DNA of 64,000 bases from Burkholderiaceae bacterium (GTDB lineage: Bacteria > Pseudomonadota > Gammaproteobacteria > Burkholderiales > Burkholderiaceae_E): NCBI GenBank assembly GCA_023954135.1, contig JAMLIN010000018.1, positions 1 through 64,000 of the forward strand, in the 5' to 3' direction. Made by a program: the position numbers and the translations under genes. The notes beneath the pieces are model-generated. The model saw nothing but the letters and a program-made list of their open reading frames with translations, did not search any database and was not told the DNA's origin. Each line of letters begins with the position of its first letter. Within the stretch, counting starts at the first letter, position 1. Positions 35,330 to 43,714 of this stretch are shown in pieces.

Positions 35330-36868
35330 ATGATCGATGACGACACCCCGATTCTCGTCGGCTGCGGCGAGATCACCGACGAGGACACGCCGGCGAGCGC
35401 CGGCCGGCCGCCCTACGACCTGATCGCGCAGGCCGCCCGCCAGGCGATCGCCGATACTGGTTGCCCGGCCATCGCCGGCTCGATCGACACCCTGGCGATG
35501 CTGCGCGCGTTCGCCGACACGTCGCATCGCTTCGCGAACCCGCTGGGCGCCTCGAGCAATCCGCCGGCGAGCATCGCCCGCCGCCTCGGGATCGCGCCGG
35601 CGCGCCTGGTCTATACCTGGAACGGCGGCAACATGCCGCAATACCTGGTGAACGCCTATGCCGAGCGCATCGCCGCCGGCGACATGCGCGCCGCCCTGAT
35701 CGTCGGCGGCGAAGCCCTGCGCACCCAGCAAGGGATCCTGCGGGCCGGCCTGCCGGTCGACTGGCGGGAGGACCCGGGCGGCGATCCGGAGCTGGTGGGC
35801 GATCCCCGTCGCGGCTGGAACGACCATGAGGACGCGCACGGCATGCGCGCCGCGATCGTGTTCTATCCGCTGATCGAGCATGCGATACGGGCCGTCCGCG
35901 GCGCGTCCATGCCGGCGCACCTGCGCTCGATGGCGCGGCTCTTCGCCCGCTTCGCTGCGGTCGCCGCCGCCAACCCGCTGGCCACCCGACGCGCCGGCTA
36001 CGATGCCGACCGTCTCGCCCTGATCGATGGCGAGAATCGCTGGATCGGCCATCCGTACCCGAAGTTGATGAATGCGAACGCTTACATCGATCAGGCGGCG
36101 GCGCTGCTCATGACCTCGGTCGGCCATGCCCGCGAGCTCGGCATCGCGCCGGGGCGCTGGATCTTCCTGCACGGCTGCGCCGATGCCCACGACCACTGGT
36201 ACATCAGCGAGCGGCCCGAGCTGCATCGCTCCCATGCGATCAGGGCGGCGTCGACCGAAGCCTTCGACATGGCGGGGCGCGGCGTCGACGGGATCGACTT
36301 CTTCGACCTCTACAGCTGCTTTCCGTCGGCGGTCGAGATCGGCTGCGCCGAGCTCGGCATTGCCGAGGACGATCCGCGCGGGCTCACGGTGACCGGCGGG
36401 CTGCCGTACTTCGGCGGGCCGGGCAACAACTACGTCACCCATTCGATCGCCGCCATGATGCGCACCCTGCGGGCCGCGCCGGGGCGCTTCGGCCTGGTCA
36501 CCGCCAATGGCAATTACGTGACCAAGCATTCCTTCGGCGTCTATTCGACCGAGCCGGTGCACGGCCCCTGGCGGCGCGGCGACCCGGCCCGCCTGCAGGC
36601 CCGGCTCGATGCTTTGCCGAAGGAACGGGTCGAGGAGCGGCCGCAGGGGCCGGCAATCATCGAGACCTATACCGTGATGCACGGTCGCGACGGACCCGCA
36701 GAGGGCATCGTCTTCGGCCGGCTCGAAGCCGGCGGGGCGCGCTTCATCGCGCGCCTGCCCGACGATCCGGCGCTGCTCGCCGAGGTCCGCGACACCGAAT
36801 CCCTCGGCCGGCCCGGTACCGTGAGCCATGTCGACGGCATCAACCGCTTCGTCCCTGCGCCGCGCTAG
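35330..36868 (+). CDS. Thiolase-superfamily (acetyl-CoA acetyltransferase-like) protein
   Basis: The 512-residue product belongs to the SCP2/DitF-like branch of thiolases. GGNMPQYLVNAYAERI near residue 102, DFFDLYSCFPSAVE near residue 322 and GGLPYFGGPGNNYVTHS near residue 358 are characteristic. The classical nucleophile Cys is not visible in the GGNMPQ loop (WNGGN where a Cys is common), so it may act in a complex or on a non-classical substrate. A GTG six bases upstream is an alternative start. Downstream come an SDR and an Ogt gene; 42 bases separate the SDR. Confidence 0.8.
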   Translation: MIDDDTPILVGCGEITDEDTPASAGRPPYDLIAQAARQAIADTGCPAIAGSIDTLAMLRAFADTSHRFANPLGASSNPPASIARRLGIAPARLVYTWNGGNMPQYLVNAYAERIAAGDMRAALIVGGEALRTQQGILRAGLPVDWREDPGGDPELVGDPRRGWNDHEDAHGMRAAIVFYPLIEHAIRAVRGASMPAHLRSMARLFARFAAVAAANPLATRRAGYDADRLALIDGENRWIGHPYPKLMNANAYIDQAAALLMTSVGHARELGIAPGRWIFLHGCADAHDHWYISERPELHRSHAIRAASTEAFDMAGRGVDGIDFFDLYSCFPSAVEIGCAELGIAEDDPRGLTVTGGLPYFGGPGNNYVTHSIAAMMRTLRAAPGRFGLVTANGNYVTKHSFGVYSTEPVHGPWRRGDPARLQARLDALPKERVEERPQGPAIIETYTVMHGRDGPAEGIVFGRLEAGGARFIARLPDDPALLAEVRDTESLGRPGTVSHVDGINRFVPAPR

Positions 36869-36910
36869 CGGGCGGGGGACGGAAATCGAATCCATACAAG
36901 GGAGACAGGC

Positions 36911-37702
36911 ATGCAGGACATGAAGGACAAGGTCGCTCTGGTCACCGGCGGCGGTACCGGGCTGGGCGCGGCGACCGCGCTCGGCTTCGCCCGGCGCGGC
37001 GCCAACGTCGTGGTCAACTACGCGAGCAGCGCCGATGCCGCCAACGCGGTGGCGAAGGAGTGCGCCGCGCTCGGGGTGCGCGCGATCGCGGTGCAGGCCG
37101 ACGTCGGCGAGGACGCCGACTGCCGCGCCCTGGTCGAGCGGACCCTGTCCGAGTTCGGCCGGCTCGACACGCTCGTCAACAATGCCGGTACCACCAAGTT
37201 CGCCGACCAGTCCGACCTCGACGCCATCGAGGCCGAGGACTTCCTAGCGATCTACCGGGTCAACGTGATCGGCGTCTACCAGATGGTGCGCGCCGCACGG
37301 CCTGCGCTCGAAGCGAGCGGCGCCGGGGCGGTCGTCAACATTTCCTCGATCGCCGGGGTGATGGGCATCGGCTCCTCGATGGCGTACGCGGCTTCGAAGG
37401 GCGCGCTCAATACGCTCACCCTGAGCCTCGCGCGCAGCCTCGCCCCGAAGATCCGGGTCAATGCGGTCTGCCCCGGCTACATCGGCTCGGACTGGTTCGC
37501 CAAGCGGCTCGGCGCCGAGAAGGCGGCGAAGGTCGAGGAAAACGCCGCCCAGAGCGCACCGTTGAAGATGGCCTGCAAGCCCGAGCACATCGCCGAATCG
37601 GTGCTCTTCTTCGGCGGGCCGCAGTCGAGCCACGTCACCGGCGAGTTCATGATCGCCGATGCCGGCCTGCACCTGGGCGCCGCGCCGCTGCGCGCACGCT
37701 AG
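36911..37702 (+). CDS. Short-chain dehydrogenase/reductase
   Basis: The 263-residue SDR has the cofactor motif TGGGTGLG near residue 13, NNAG near 92, the serine of NISSIAG near 143 and the YAASK catalytic pair near 160. An Asn/Ala at the end of strand 2 (NYASSADAA) suggests NADP(H) preference, as in FabG-like enzymes. With the thiolase-like gene it would form an acyl-CoA pathway step. GGGAGAC lies just upstream of the ATG. Confidence 0.9.
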   Translation: MQDMKDKVALVTGGGTGLGAATALGFARRGANVVVNYASSADAANAVAKECAALGVRAIAVQADVGEDADCRALVERTLSEFGRLDTLVNNAGTTKFADQSDLDAIEAEDFLAIYRVNVIGVYQMVRAARPALEASGAGAVVNISSIAGVMGIGSSMAYAASKGALNTLTLSLARSLAPKIRVNAVCPGYIGSDWFAKRLGAEKAAKVEENAAQSAPLKMACKPEHIAESVLFFGGPQSSHVTGEFMIADAGLHLGAAPLRAR

Positions 37703-37708
37703 CCCGGC

Positions 37709-38272
37709 ATGGCTGCCGCGGGCCGCGGGGCTGCCCTGTTCGACACGCCGGTCGGGCGCTGCGCGCTCGCCTGGACCGAACGCGGCATCGCGGCCCTGCA
37801 GCTGCCCGAGCGCGACGATGGCACCACCCTGGCCCGTGCGGTTCGCCGGGCACCGGGCGCGACGGTGTGCGAACCGCCGGCGGCGATGGCGGCCGCGATC
37901 GCGCGGGTGCAGCGCCTGCTCGGCGGGGCGCGCGACGACGACCTCGCTGACCTGCCGCTCGACACCGAGGGCATCCCCGAGTTCCATCGCCGCGCCCAGG
38001 CGGCGGCGCGCCGCATTGGCCCGGGACGGACCATGACCTACGGCGAGCTCGCCAGGGTGCTCGGCGAGCCGGGTGCGGCGCGCGCCGTCGGCCAGGCGAT
38101 GGGCGCCAACCCGTACCCGGTGATCGTGCCCTGCCACCGGGTGCTTGCCGCAGGCGATGCCGAGGGCGGCTTCTCGGCCTTCGGCGGCGTCGTCACCAAG
38201 CGCCGCCTGCTGGAGATCGAGGGCGCGCTCGCGCCGGAGTCGCTGCCCCTGTTCGGGGGACCGTCCGGCTGA
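37709..38272 (+). CDS. ogt: Methylated-DNA-[protein]-cysteine S-methyltransferase
   Basis: The 187-residue protein repairs O6-methylguanine by transferring the methyl group to its own cysteine. The active site PCHRVLAA is present near residue 138, preceded by the recognition helix YGELARVL and the arginine finger region PGAARAVGQAMGANP. No N-terminal Ada domain is present, so it is the Ogt type. It starts six bases after the SDR stop, an unexpected partner for a thiolase-SDR unit. The stop is followed by the dapA leader region. Confidence 0.9.
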   Translation: MAAAGRGAALFDTPVGRCALAWTERGIAALQLPERDDGTTLARAVRRAPGATVCEPPAAMAAAIARVQRLLGGARDDDLADLPLDTEGIPEFHRRAQAAARRIGPGRTMTYGELARVLGEPGAARAVGQAMGANPYPVIVPCHRVLAAGDAEGGFSAFGGVVTKRRLLEIEGALAPESLPLFGGPSG

Positions 38273-38341
38273 GCTTCATGATCCGGCGCGGGCCGGCCCT
38301 GTCGTTGGCCCGTCTTGTCGCCGGCCCGATACGTCCGGTGA

Positions 38342-38370
38342 TTGACGCCCGGCGCTGGCTCGGCGATGAT
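38342..38370 (+). promoter_or_regulatory. Promoter of the dapA leader
   Basis: TTGACG (38342-38347), a 17-base spacer and GATGAT (38365-38370) form a sigma-70-type promoter. Transcription would start about 38377, almost at the ATG of the short leader ORF at 38380. Confidence 0.5.
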
Positions 38371-38379
38371 GCGCCCACC

Positions 38380-38466
38380 ATGACCATCGCATCCGGCCTC
38401 AAACGCAAACCGGTCGCGCCCAAGCGGGCGCGCGCATCCGCTCGCGACGAGGCCACGGTCCGGTAA
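38380..38466 (+). CDS. Short basic leader peptide before dapA (attenuation candidate)
   Basis: The 28-codon frame starts with ATG three bases behind the predicted transcription start and reads MTIASGLKRKPVAPKRARAS with a DEATVR tail. It has three Lys and five Arg codons. It ends 22 bases before a strong terminator hairpin that stands in front of dapA, the first lysine-branch gene. Placement is that of a ribosome-stalling leader peptide, though the Lys codons are few; it could also be an unrelated micro-protein or chance. Confidence 0.4.
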   Translation: MTIASGLKRKPVAPKRARASARDEATVR

Positions 38467-38488
38467 ACCGACAGCATCCAAGTTTCCA

Positions 38489-38521
38489 AACCCCCGGCAG
38501 CCCTTCGCGGCGCCGGGGGTT
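38489..38521 (+). terminator. Strong terminator or attenuator hairpin before dapA
   Basis: A perfect 10-base stem AACCCCCGGC/GCCGGGGGTT with a 13-base loop is followed by CGTGTTTTCC. It lies between the leader ORF and the dapA ATG (38579). It could end the upstream transcript, or act as an attenuator for dapA. Confidence 0.65.
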
Positions 38522-38578
38522 CGTGTTTTCCACCTTTCGGCTCCGCATCCGGCAATGCCGATCGCAAGGAGCCGCATC

Positions 38579-39460
38579 ATGAACACCTTTTCCGGATCCC
38601 TGGTGGCGCTCGTCACCCCCTTCGCCGACGGCCGCCGCATCGACGAGCCCGCGCTGCGTCGCATGGTCGACTGGCACATCGAGCAGGGCACCGATGGCCT
38701 CGTGCCGGTCGGTACCACTGGCGAATCGCCGACGCTCGATGCCGACGAGCACCGGCGGGTGGTCGAGATCGTCGTCGAGCAGGCGGCCGGGCGCATCCCG
38801 GTGATGGCAGGCGCCGGCTCGAACAACACCCGCGAGGCGCTGGAGTTCGATCGCCATGCCGCCGACTGCGGCGCCGACGCGGTGCTGCACGTCACCGCCT
38901 ACTACAACCGGCCCGGCCAGCGCGGCATCCTCGCCCACTTCGAGGCACTCGCCGCCCAGGACGGGCCGCCGATCTACGTCTACAACATCCCGGCGCGCGC
39001 GGTCGTCGACATCTCGGTCGAGACGATGGCGAGACTCGCCGCGCTCGGGCGGGTGGTCGGCGTCAAGGACGCCACCGGCGATCCCGCCCGGCCGACGCGT
39101 GAAGGCCTGCGGATCGGCGAGCACTTCATCCGGTTGTGCGGCGACGACTCGTCGGCGGTCGCCTACAACGCGGCCGGCGGCAGCGGCTGCATCTCGGTCA
39201 CCGCGAACGTGGCCCCGGCGCTCTGCGCGCAGCTGCAGCGCGCCTGCGCCGAGGGCGATTACCGGCGCGCCGGCGAGATCCAGCGGCGCCTGATGCCGCT
39301 GCACGATGCCCTGTTCCTCGAGCCGAGCCCGGCGGGCGTCAAGTACGCGGCTTCGCTGCTCGGTCTGTGCGGTGCGGACTGCCGCCTGCCGATGGTCGAG
39401 CCCGCCGCGTCCACCCGGGAGGCGATCCGCGCCGCGATGGCCGGCGCCGGCCTGCTCTGA
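38579..39460 (+). CDS. dapA: 4-hydroxy-tetrahydrodipicolinate synthase
   Basis: DapA condenses pyruvate with aspartate semialdehyde, the first committed step to diaminopimelate and lysine. The 293-residue product has the TIM-barrel family motifs: GTTGESPTL near residue 44, HVTAYYNRPGQRG near 104 with the catalytic Tyr, YNIPARA near 134, and the Schiff-base Lys in GVKDATGDP near 162. The GSGCISVTANVAP segment is typical. AAGGAG lies eight bases before the ATG. No lysine-riboswitch pattern is visible; a leader ORF plus hairpin lies upstream. Confidence 0.95.
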   Translation: MNTFSGSLVALVTPFADGRRIDEPALRRMVDWHIEQGTDGLVPVGTTGESPTLDADEHRRVVEIVVEQAAGRIPVMAGAGSNNTREALEFDRHAADCGADAVLHVTAYYNRPGQRGILAHFEALAAQDGPPIYVYNIPARAVVDISVETMARLAALGRVVGVKDATGDPARPTREGLRIGEHFIRLCGDDSSAVAYNAAGGSGCISVTANVAPALCAQLQRACAEGDYRRAGEIQRRLMPLHDALFLEPSPAGVKYAASLLGLCGADCRLPMVEPAASTREAIRAAMAGAGLL

Positions 39461-39522
39461 TGCGGTGATAGCATCGGCCGGGTCGGGCGCACCGCCCGGC
39501 CGCATCAGATCGGAGACAGGAA

Positions 39523-39822
39523 ATGATCCACAGCGTCATCGCCACCGTGCGAATCCGGCCGGGCGCCGAGGCCGAGGCCGAGTTCGAAGCCATCGCGAAG
39601 AAGCTCGTCGCGGCCACCAATGCCGAGCCGGGATGCCTGCTCTACACCCTGAACAAGGGCGAGGAGCCGAACGCCTATGTGTTCATGGAGCGCTATCGCG
39701 ACGAGGAGGCGGTCAAGGCGCATCGCGCCAGCGATCATTTCCGTTCGCTGGGGCGCGAGATGGGCGCGTTCATGGAAGGCGAGCGCAGTGTGCTGCGAAT
39801 GCAGGAGATCGCCGGTCCTTGA
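39523..39822 (+). CDS. Antibiotic biosynthesis monooxygenase (ABM) domain protein
   Basis: The 99-residue product is a single ABM domain: VIATVRIRPGAEAEAEFEA opening, NAEPGCLLYTLNKG near residue 34, and YVFMERYRDEEAVKAHRASDHF near residue 51, split here as YVFMERYRDEEAVKAH and RASDHF. It is distantly similar to the ABM protein at 10021. The ATG follows GGAGACAGGAA. It probably acts as a homodimeric cofactor-free oxidase or quinone-binding protein. Confidence 0.82.
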   Translation: MIHSVIATVRIRPGAEAEAEFEAIAKKLVAATNAEPGCLLYTLNKGEEPNAYVFMERYRDEEAVKAHRASDHFRSLGREMGAFMEGERSVLRMQEIAGP

Positions 39823-39936
39823 TGCGGGCTCGCATTCGAGCGCATGACCGCGTTGGAGCGCCTTGCCGTACAACCGTACTGTCTGCGGCGCCCCGCCTTG
39901 TCCTGCACTCGAATGCGAACCCGCATGACAATCCGT

Positions 39937-41307
39937 TCACCTGCGCCACGGTCCCAGCGCCAGCCCGCCGGCGATGGTGATGCCGTAGGCGACCATCGCG
40001 ACGGCCATCACCGCGAAGGCGGCCAGCGGCGTCGGCTCGGCGGTCGAGCCGATGACGATCGCGCCGATCGCCATGATCGCCACTCGCAATAGGGTGCCGG
40101 CCACCGGCACCGCGAGCGAGTCGACGCCCTGGCTGGCGAAGTACAGGCACAGGCCCAGCCCGAAGAATGCGTAGCAGGGGCCGACGATCCGCAGATAGGC
40201 GGCGCAGGCGGCCGCGACCGCGGGATCGTCGGTGAACAGCGCATGCCAGAGCTGCGGCTGCCAGGCGAGCAGCAGGCCGATCGCGCCGACGAACACGGCG
40301 GTCGCGAAGGCGCCGCCCCAGGCGATGCGGATCGCCCGCTCGCGCTGGCCGGCGCCGATGAATGCGCCGCAAATGGCGATCAGGGTGCCGCCCATGCCGA
40401 AGATCACCGGGATCATCAGCAGCTCCAGCCGCAGGCCGACACCGTAGCCGGCGAGCCACTCGGTGCCCATGCGGGCGATCAGCCCCGTGGCGATCATCGA
40501 ATAGGCGATCGTCAGGACAGACTGGGTCGATGCCATCGCTCCGAGGCGCAGCAGTGGCCGCCAGGTCGCCATGGACGGCATCCGCCAGCGCTGCAGCCGC
40601 GGCGGGTGCGCCCGGCGCGCGATCAGCGCCAGCAGGTAGAGCGAGCCGCAGGCATAGGCGGCGAGGATCGCGATGGCGGCCCCGGCGAGGCCGAGTGCGG
40701 GAACCGGTCCGTGTCCGGGAATCAGGATCGCGGCGGCGACCAGGTGGCAGGCGGTGACGACCACCATCGCGCTCGCCTGGGCCGTCATCTCGCCGGCGCC
40801 GCGCAGACAGGCGCCGAGCTGGTTGAAGAGCCACAGCACGAAGATGCCGCCGAACACGATCCGCGAATACTCGAGCGCGCCGGCGAGGATGTCGCCATGG
40901 CCGCCGAGCACGCGATAGAGCGCCTCGCCTGCGAGCAGCATCAGCGCGCCGAAGATGCCGCCTCCCGCGATCGCGATCAACCAGGCGGCATTCATCACCT
41001 CCTGCGCCTGGTCGGGCCGGCCGGCGCCGAGCGCCCGGGCGAGCGAGCCGCTGACGGCGCCGCCGATCGCGCCCGAGGAGAGCATGTTCGACAGCATGTA
41101 GGCGGGGAAGACGAGCGCTACCGCCGCGAGCGCATGGCTGCCGATCGAGCCCAGCCAGTACGCCTCGACGACGAGGATCAGCGACTGCACCAGGGTGCTC
41201 GCCACCGACGGCGGCACGAGACGCAGCATCGTGCGCAGCGCAGGCGCCGCGAGGATCGGATTGCCTGCGGTTGTGGGCGCGTTCGCGGCGCTTGCGGTGC
41301 GGGTCAT
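39937..41307 (-). CDS. MATE-family multidrug/Na+ efflux transporter
   Basis: The 456-residue product has twelve helices in two six-helix halves, the MATE plan; SGAIGGAVSGSLARALGAG in the first half (near residue 78) and FIGAGQRERAIRIAWGGAF in the second (near residue 330) are the paired GxGxxxSxxLGAG loops. It would export cationic drugs or metabolites in exchange for Na+ or H+. The substrate is unknown. It lies 127 bases after the SpmAB-type gene on the same strand. Confidence 0.88.
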   Translation of the reverse strand: MTRTASAANAPTTAGNPILAAPALRTMLRLVPPSVASTLVQSLILVVEAYWLGSIGSHALAAVALVFPAYMLSNMLSSGAIGGAVSGSLARALGAGRPDQAQEVMNAAWLIAIAGGGIFGALMLLAGEALYRVLGGHGDILAGALEYSRIVFGGIFVLWLFNQLGACLRGAGEMTAQASAMVVVTACHLVAAAILIPGHGPVPALGLAGAAIAILAAYACGSLYLLALIARRAHPPRLQRWRMPSMATWRPLLRLGAMASTQSVLTIAYSMIATGLIARMGTEWLAGYGVGLRLELLMIPVIFGMGGTLIAICGAFIGAGQRERAIRIAWGGAFATAVFVGAIGLLLAWQPQLWHALFTDDPAVAAACAAYLRIVGPCYAFFGLGLCLYFASQGVDSLAVPVAGTLLRVAIMAIGAIVIGSTAEPTPLAAFAVMAVAMVAYGITIAGGLALGPWRR

Positions 41308-41434
41308 CTACTCTGTCGTCCAGGCGATCGGCATCGGTCCGCGGATCCGGGTCGGCCCCGCGCGACTGCGCGCATCATCGAGTCCGACGACGATGTCCGC
41401 AAGCGATGGATTCGCAGCCTCGCATGCGCCAGAC

Positions 41435-42664
41435 TCATCCGAAGAACGCGAGGCAGACCGCGATCGATGCGGTGATCCCGGCGACGTCGGCGACCAGCGC
41501 GCAGCCGACCGCGTGGCGCGCCCGCCGGATGCCGACGGCACCGAAATAGACCGCGAGCACGTAGAAGGTGGTTTCGGTGCTGCCCTGCATCGTCGCGGCC
41601 AGCAGGGCCGGGAAGCTGTCGACGCCGAAGTGCTGCATCGTCTCGATCAGCAGCGCCCGCGCGGCGCTGCCCGAGAATGGCTTGGCGAGCCCCACCGGCA
41701 TCGCGTCGACGATGCGCCCGTCGAGCCCGAGCCAGTCGAAGCCGATGCGCAGCCCGTCGAGGATCACGTCGAGCGCGCCCGATGCGCGCAGCGCGCCGAT
41801 GGCGGCGAGCATCGCGACGAGATAGGGCAGCAGGTCGCGAGCGATGCCGAAGCCGTCCTTCGCGCCGTCGATGAAGTGCTCGTAGACCGGTACCTGCCGC
41901 CAAGCGCCGGCGGCGAGGATCGCGAGCACCAGGCCGAACATCACGAGATTGCCGGCCAGCGAGGAAGCCGCCGCGACGGCCGCCGCCGTCATCCCGGCGA
42001 GCAGAAGCACGATCGACCCCAGGGCGAGCGCGATGCCGCCGAGCCAGGCGAGCACCACCGGGTCCCACAGCCGCAGGCGCTGCATCCAGGCGACAGTGAG
42101 CAGGCCGGCGAAGGTCGACGCGGCGGTGGCGAGCAGGATCGGCACGAAGACGAGCGTCGGCTCGGGTGCGCCCTGCTGCAGCCGGTACATGAAGATCGTC
42201 ACCGGCAGCACCGTCAACGACGAGCTGTTGAGCACCAGGAAGAGGATCTGGGCGTCGGTGGCGGTATCGGGCCGCGGGTTGAGCTTCTGCAGCTCGCCCA
42301 TGGCCCGCAGCCCGATCGGGGTTGCCGCGTTGTCGAGCCCGATCGCGTTCGCCGCGAAGTTCATGGTCACCAGGCCGAGCGCCGGATGGCCGCGCGGCAC
42401 CTCCGGCATCAGCCGGGCGAAGAGCGGCCCGAGCAGGCGGGCGGCGGCATCGATGAGGCCCGTTCCTTCCGCGATGCGCAGGAAACCGAGCCACAGGGTG
42501 AGGGTGCCGAACAGCAGCACCATCACCTCGACCGACAGCTTTGCCATCGCGAACATGCTGTCGACTATGGCGGCGAAGCCCGCCGGATCCCCCGCGAGGA
42601 TCCAGCGCCCGAAGGCGGCGAGCCCGGCGATGGCGAACATGCCGAACCAGATCGTGTTGAGCAT
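41435..42664 (-). CDS. Fused SpmA-SpmB-type (nucleoside-recognition Gate) membrane protein
   Basis: The 409-residue product contains two Gate-type domains. The N-terminal half resembles SpmA (MNFAANAIGLDNAATPIGL near residue 100); the C-terminal half resembles SpmB (GAKDGFGIARDLLPYLVAM near residue 268 and STETTFYVLAVYFGAV near 371). Despite the name spore maturation protein, such fusions are common in non-sporulating proteobacteria; function is unknown, perhaps transport. It follows the MaoC gene by five bases, so it is in that operon. Confidence 0.85.
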   Translation of the reverse strand: MLNTIWFGMFAIAGLAAFGRWILAGDPAGFAAIVDSMFAMAKLSVEVMVLLFGTLTLWLGFLRIAEGTGLIDAAARLLGPLFARLMPEVPRGHPALGLVTMNFAANAIGLDNAATPIGLRAMGELQKLNPRPDTATDAQILFLVLNSSSLTVLPVTIFMYRLQQGAPEPTLVFVPILLATAASTFAGLLTVAWMQRLRLWDPVVLAWLGGIALALGSIVLLLAGMTAAAVAAASSLAGNLVMFGLVLAILAAGAWRQVPVYEHFIDGAKDGFGIARDLLPYLVAMLAAIGALRASGALDVILDGLRIGFDWLGLDGRIVDAMPVGLAKPFSGSAARALLIETMQHFGVDSFPALLAATMQGSTETTFYVLAVYFGAVGIRRARHAVGCALVADVAGITASIAVCLAFFG

Positions 42665-42669
42665 CGGCC

Positions 42670-43140
42670 CTACGAAGCGCTGCTGCCCGGCACCCGGTCG
42701 AGAATCTCCGCGAGCGCGTCGCCGCTGGCGATGAGCCCGCCGTCCTGATCGCGCATCTCGACGTCGAACTGCAGCCACCAGCCGCCCTCGGTCCGGTGCT
42801 TGGCGCTCACCCTGGCGCTCGGCGTGATCGTGTAGCCGAGTCTGGTGGGCTTGAGCCAGCGGGCCTCGAGCCGCCGCTGGTAGCCGCCGCGGGGCACCAG
42901 CCAGTCGGTGAGCGTGCGGGTGAGCAGGGCGAAGTTCTGCATGCCGTGCATGATCACGCCGCCGAAGCTGGTCTTGCCGAAGCTCGCCTTCTCCATCCAG
43001 TCCGGATCGAAATGCAGCGGGTTGTAGTCGAGCGAGGCGTCGCCGAAGGCCTGGATGGTTTCGGTGGTGACGGTGAAGGGCCGGCCCGTGATGACGGTGC
43101 CGATCTCGATCGCGTCGAATCGCTGCTGTGCGGATTCCAT
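42670..43140 (-). CDS. MaoC-like hotdog dehydratase
   Basis: The 156-residue protein is one R-hydratase-type hotdog: ASLDYNPLHFDPDWMEKASFGK near residue 36, here DYNPLHFDPDW, contains the catalytic Asp, and GVIMHGMQNFALLTR the following helix with His. It would hydrate or dehydrate an acyl-CoA, likely in complex with the second MaoC-type protein encoded 10 bases upstream. The pair resembles the two-subunit hydratases used in degradative beta-oxidation. Confidence 0.85.
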   Translation of the reverse strand: MESAQQRFDAIEIGTVITGRPFTVTTETIQAFGDASLDYNPLHFDPDWMEKASFGKTSFGGVIMHGMQNFALLTRTLTDWLVPRGGYQRRLEARWLKPTRLGYTITPSARVSAKHRTEGGWWLQFDVEMRDQDGGLIASGDALAEILDRVPGSSAS

Positions 43141-43150
43141 CGGGTGCTCC

Positions 43151-43633
43151 CTATTGCGGCCGGATCGTCCAGCCGCGGCCGGTGCAGACCACTTCGCCGC
43201 GCTGGTTGGTGAAGACGTTGTCGTGGATCACGAAGAGGCGGTCCTTCTTGATGAAGCGATCGAGCGCGGTGCCGCGCATGTGGATCGTGTCGCCGGGGCG
43301 GGCCGGGACGTTGTAGAACCAGCTCTGGCTGGCGTTGATCGTGCCCGGCGAGCGCATCCAGTCCTCGGTGTTCGTGCAGGCGAACATCAGCAGGATGTGG
43401 ATCGACGGCGGTGCGACGATACCGCCCCAGATCGTCTTCTTCGCGTATTCCTCGTCGAAGTACAGCGGATTGTCCTCGCCGACGCCGGCGGCGAACTTCG
43501 CGATCAGCTCCCGGGTCAGGGTGACCGGCCGGGTCTCGCGCAGCTCGCCGGGGATGATGGTGTCCCAGGTCTTGCGCCTGGCGACGTCCTTCCAGAAGTC
43601 CGTCTCGAAGGATTCGAGCTTCAGTTCGTCCAT
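43151..43633 (-). CDS. FAS1-type MaoC (N-terminal dehydratase-like) subunit
   Basis: The 160-residue protein is the FAS1_DH-like hotdog with VTLTRELIAKFAAGVGEDNPLYFDEEYAK near residue 39, here GVGEDNPLYFDEEYA, and the GGIVAPPSIHILLMF helix. These proteins usually partner a second MaoC unit to make a complete hydratase; the partner is at 42670. It probably begins a three-gene operon ending in the SpmAB-type gene. The ATG at 43633 follows a GAGGACGGATCC stretch; a GCTAACAT element on the opposite strand begins near 43658. Confidence 0.85.
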   Translation of the reverse strand: MDELKLESFETDFWKDVARRKTWDTIIPGELRETRPVTLTRELIAKFAAGVGEDNPLYFDEEYAKKTIWGGIVAPPSIHILLMFACTNTEDWMRSPGTINASQSWFYNVPARPGDTIHMRGTALDRFIKKDRLFVIHDNVFTNQRGEVVCTGRGWTIRPQ

Positions 43634-43714
43634 GGATCCGTCCTCGCGGTAAAAGTCGCTAACATGATGAGGCCGATTCCGATCGCGCGCATCCTCGATG
43701 CGGGAGAAACCCTC

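Noticed and set aside
41435-42664. Spore maturation protein taken as evidence of sporulation
   Set aside because: SpmA/SpmB-type fusions occur widely in non-sporulating proteobacteria, and no sporulation genes are present.
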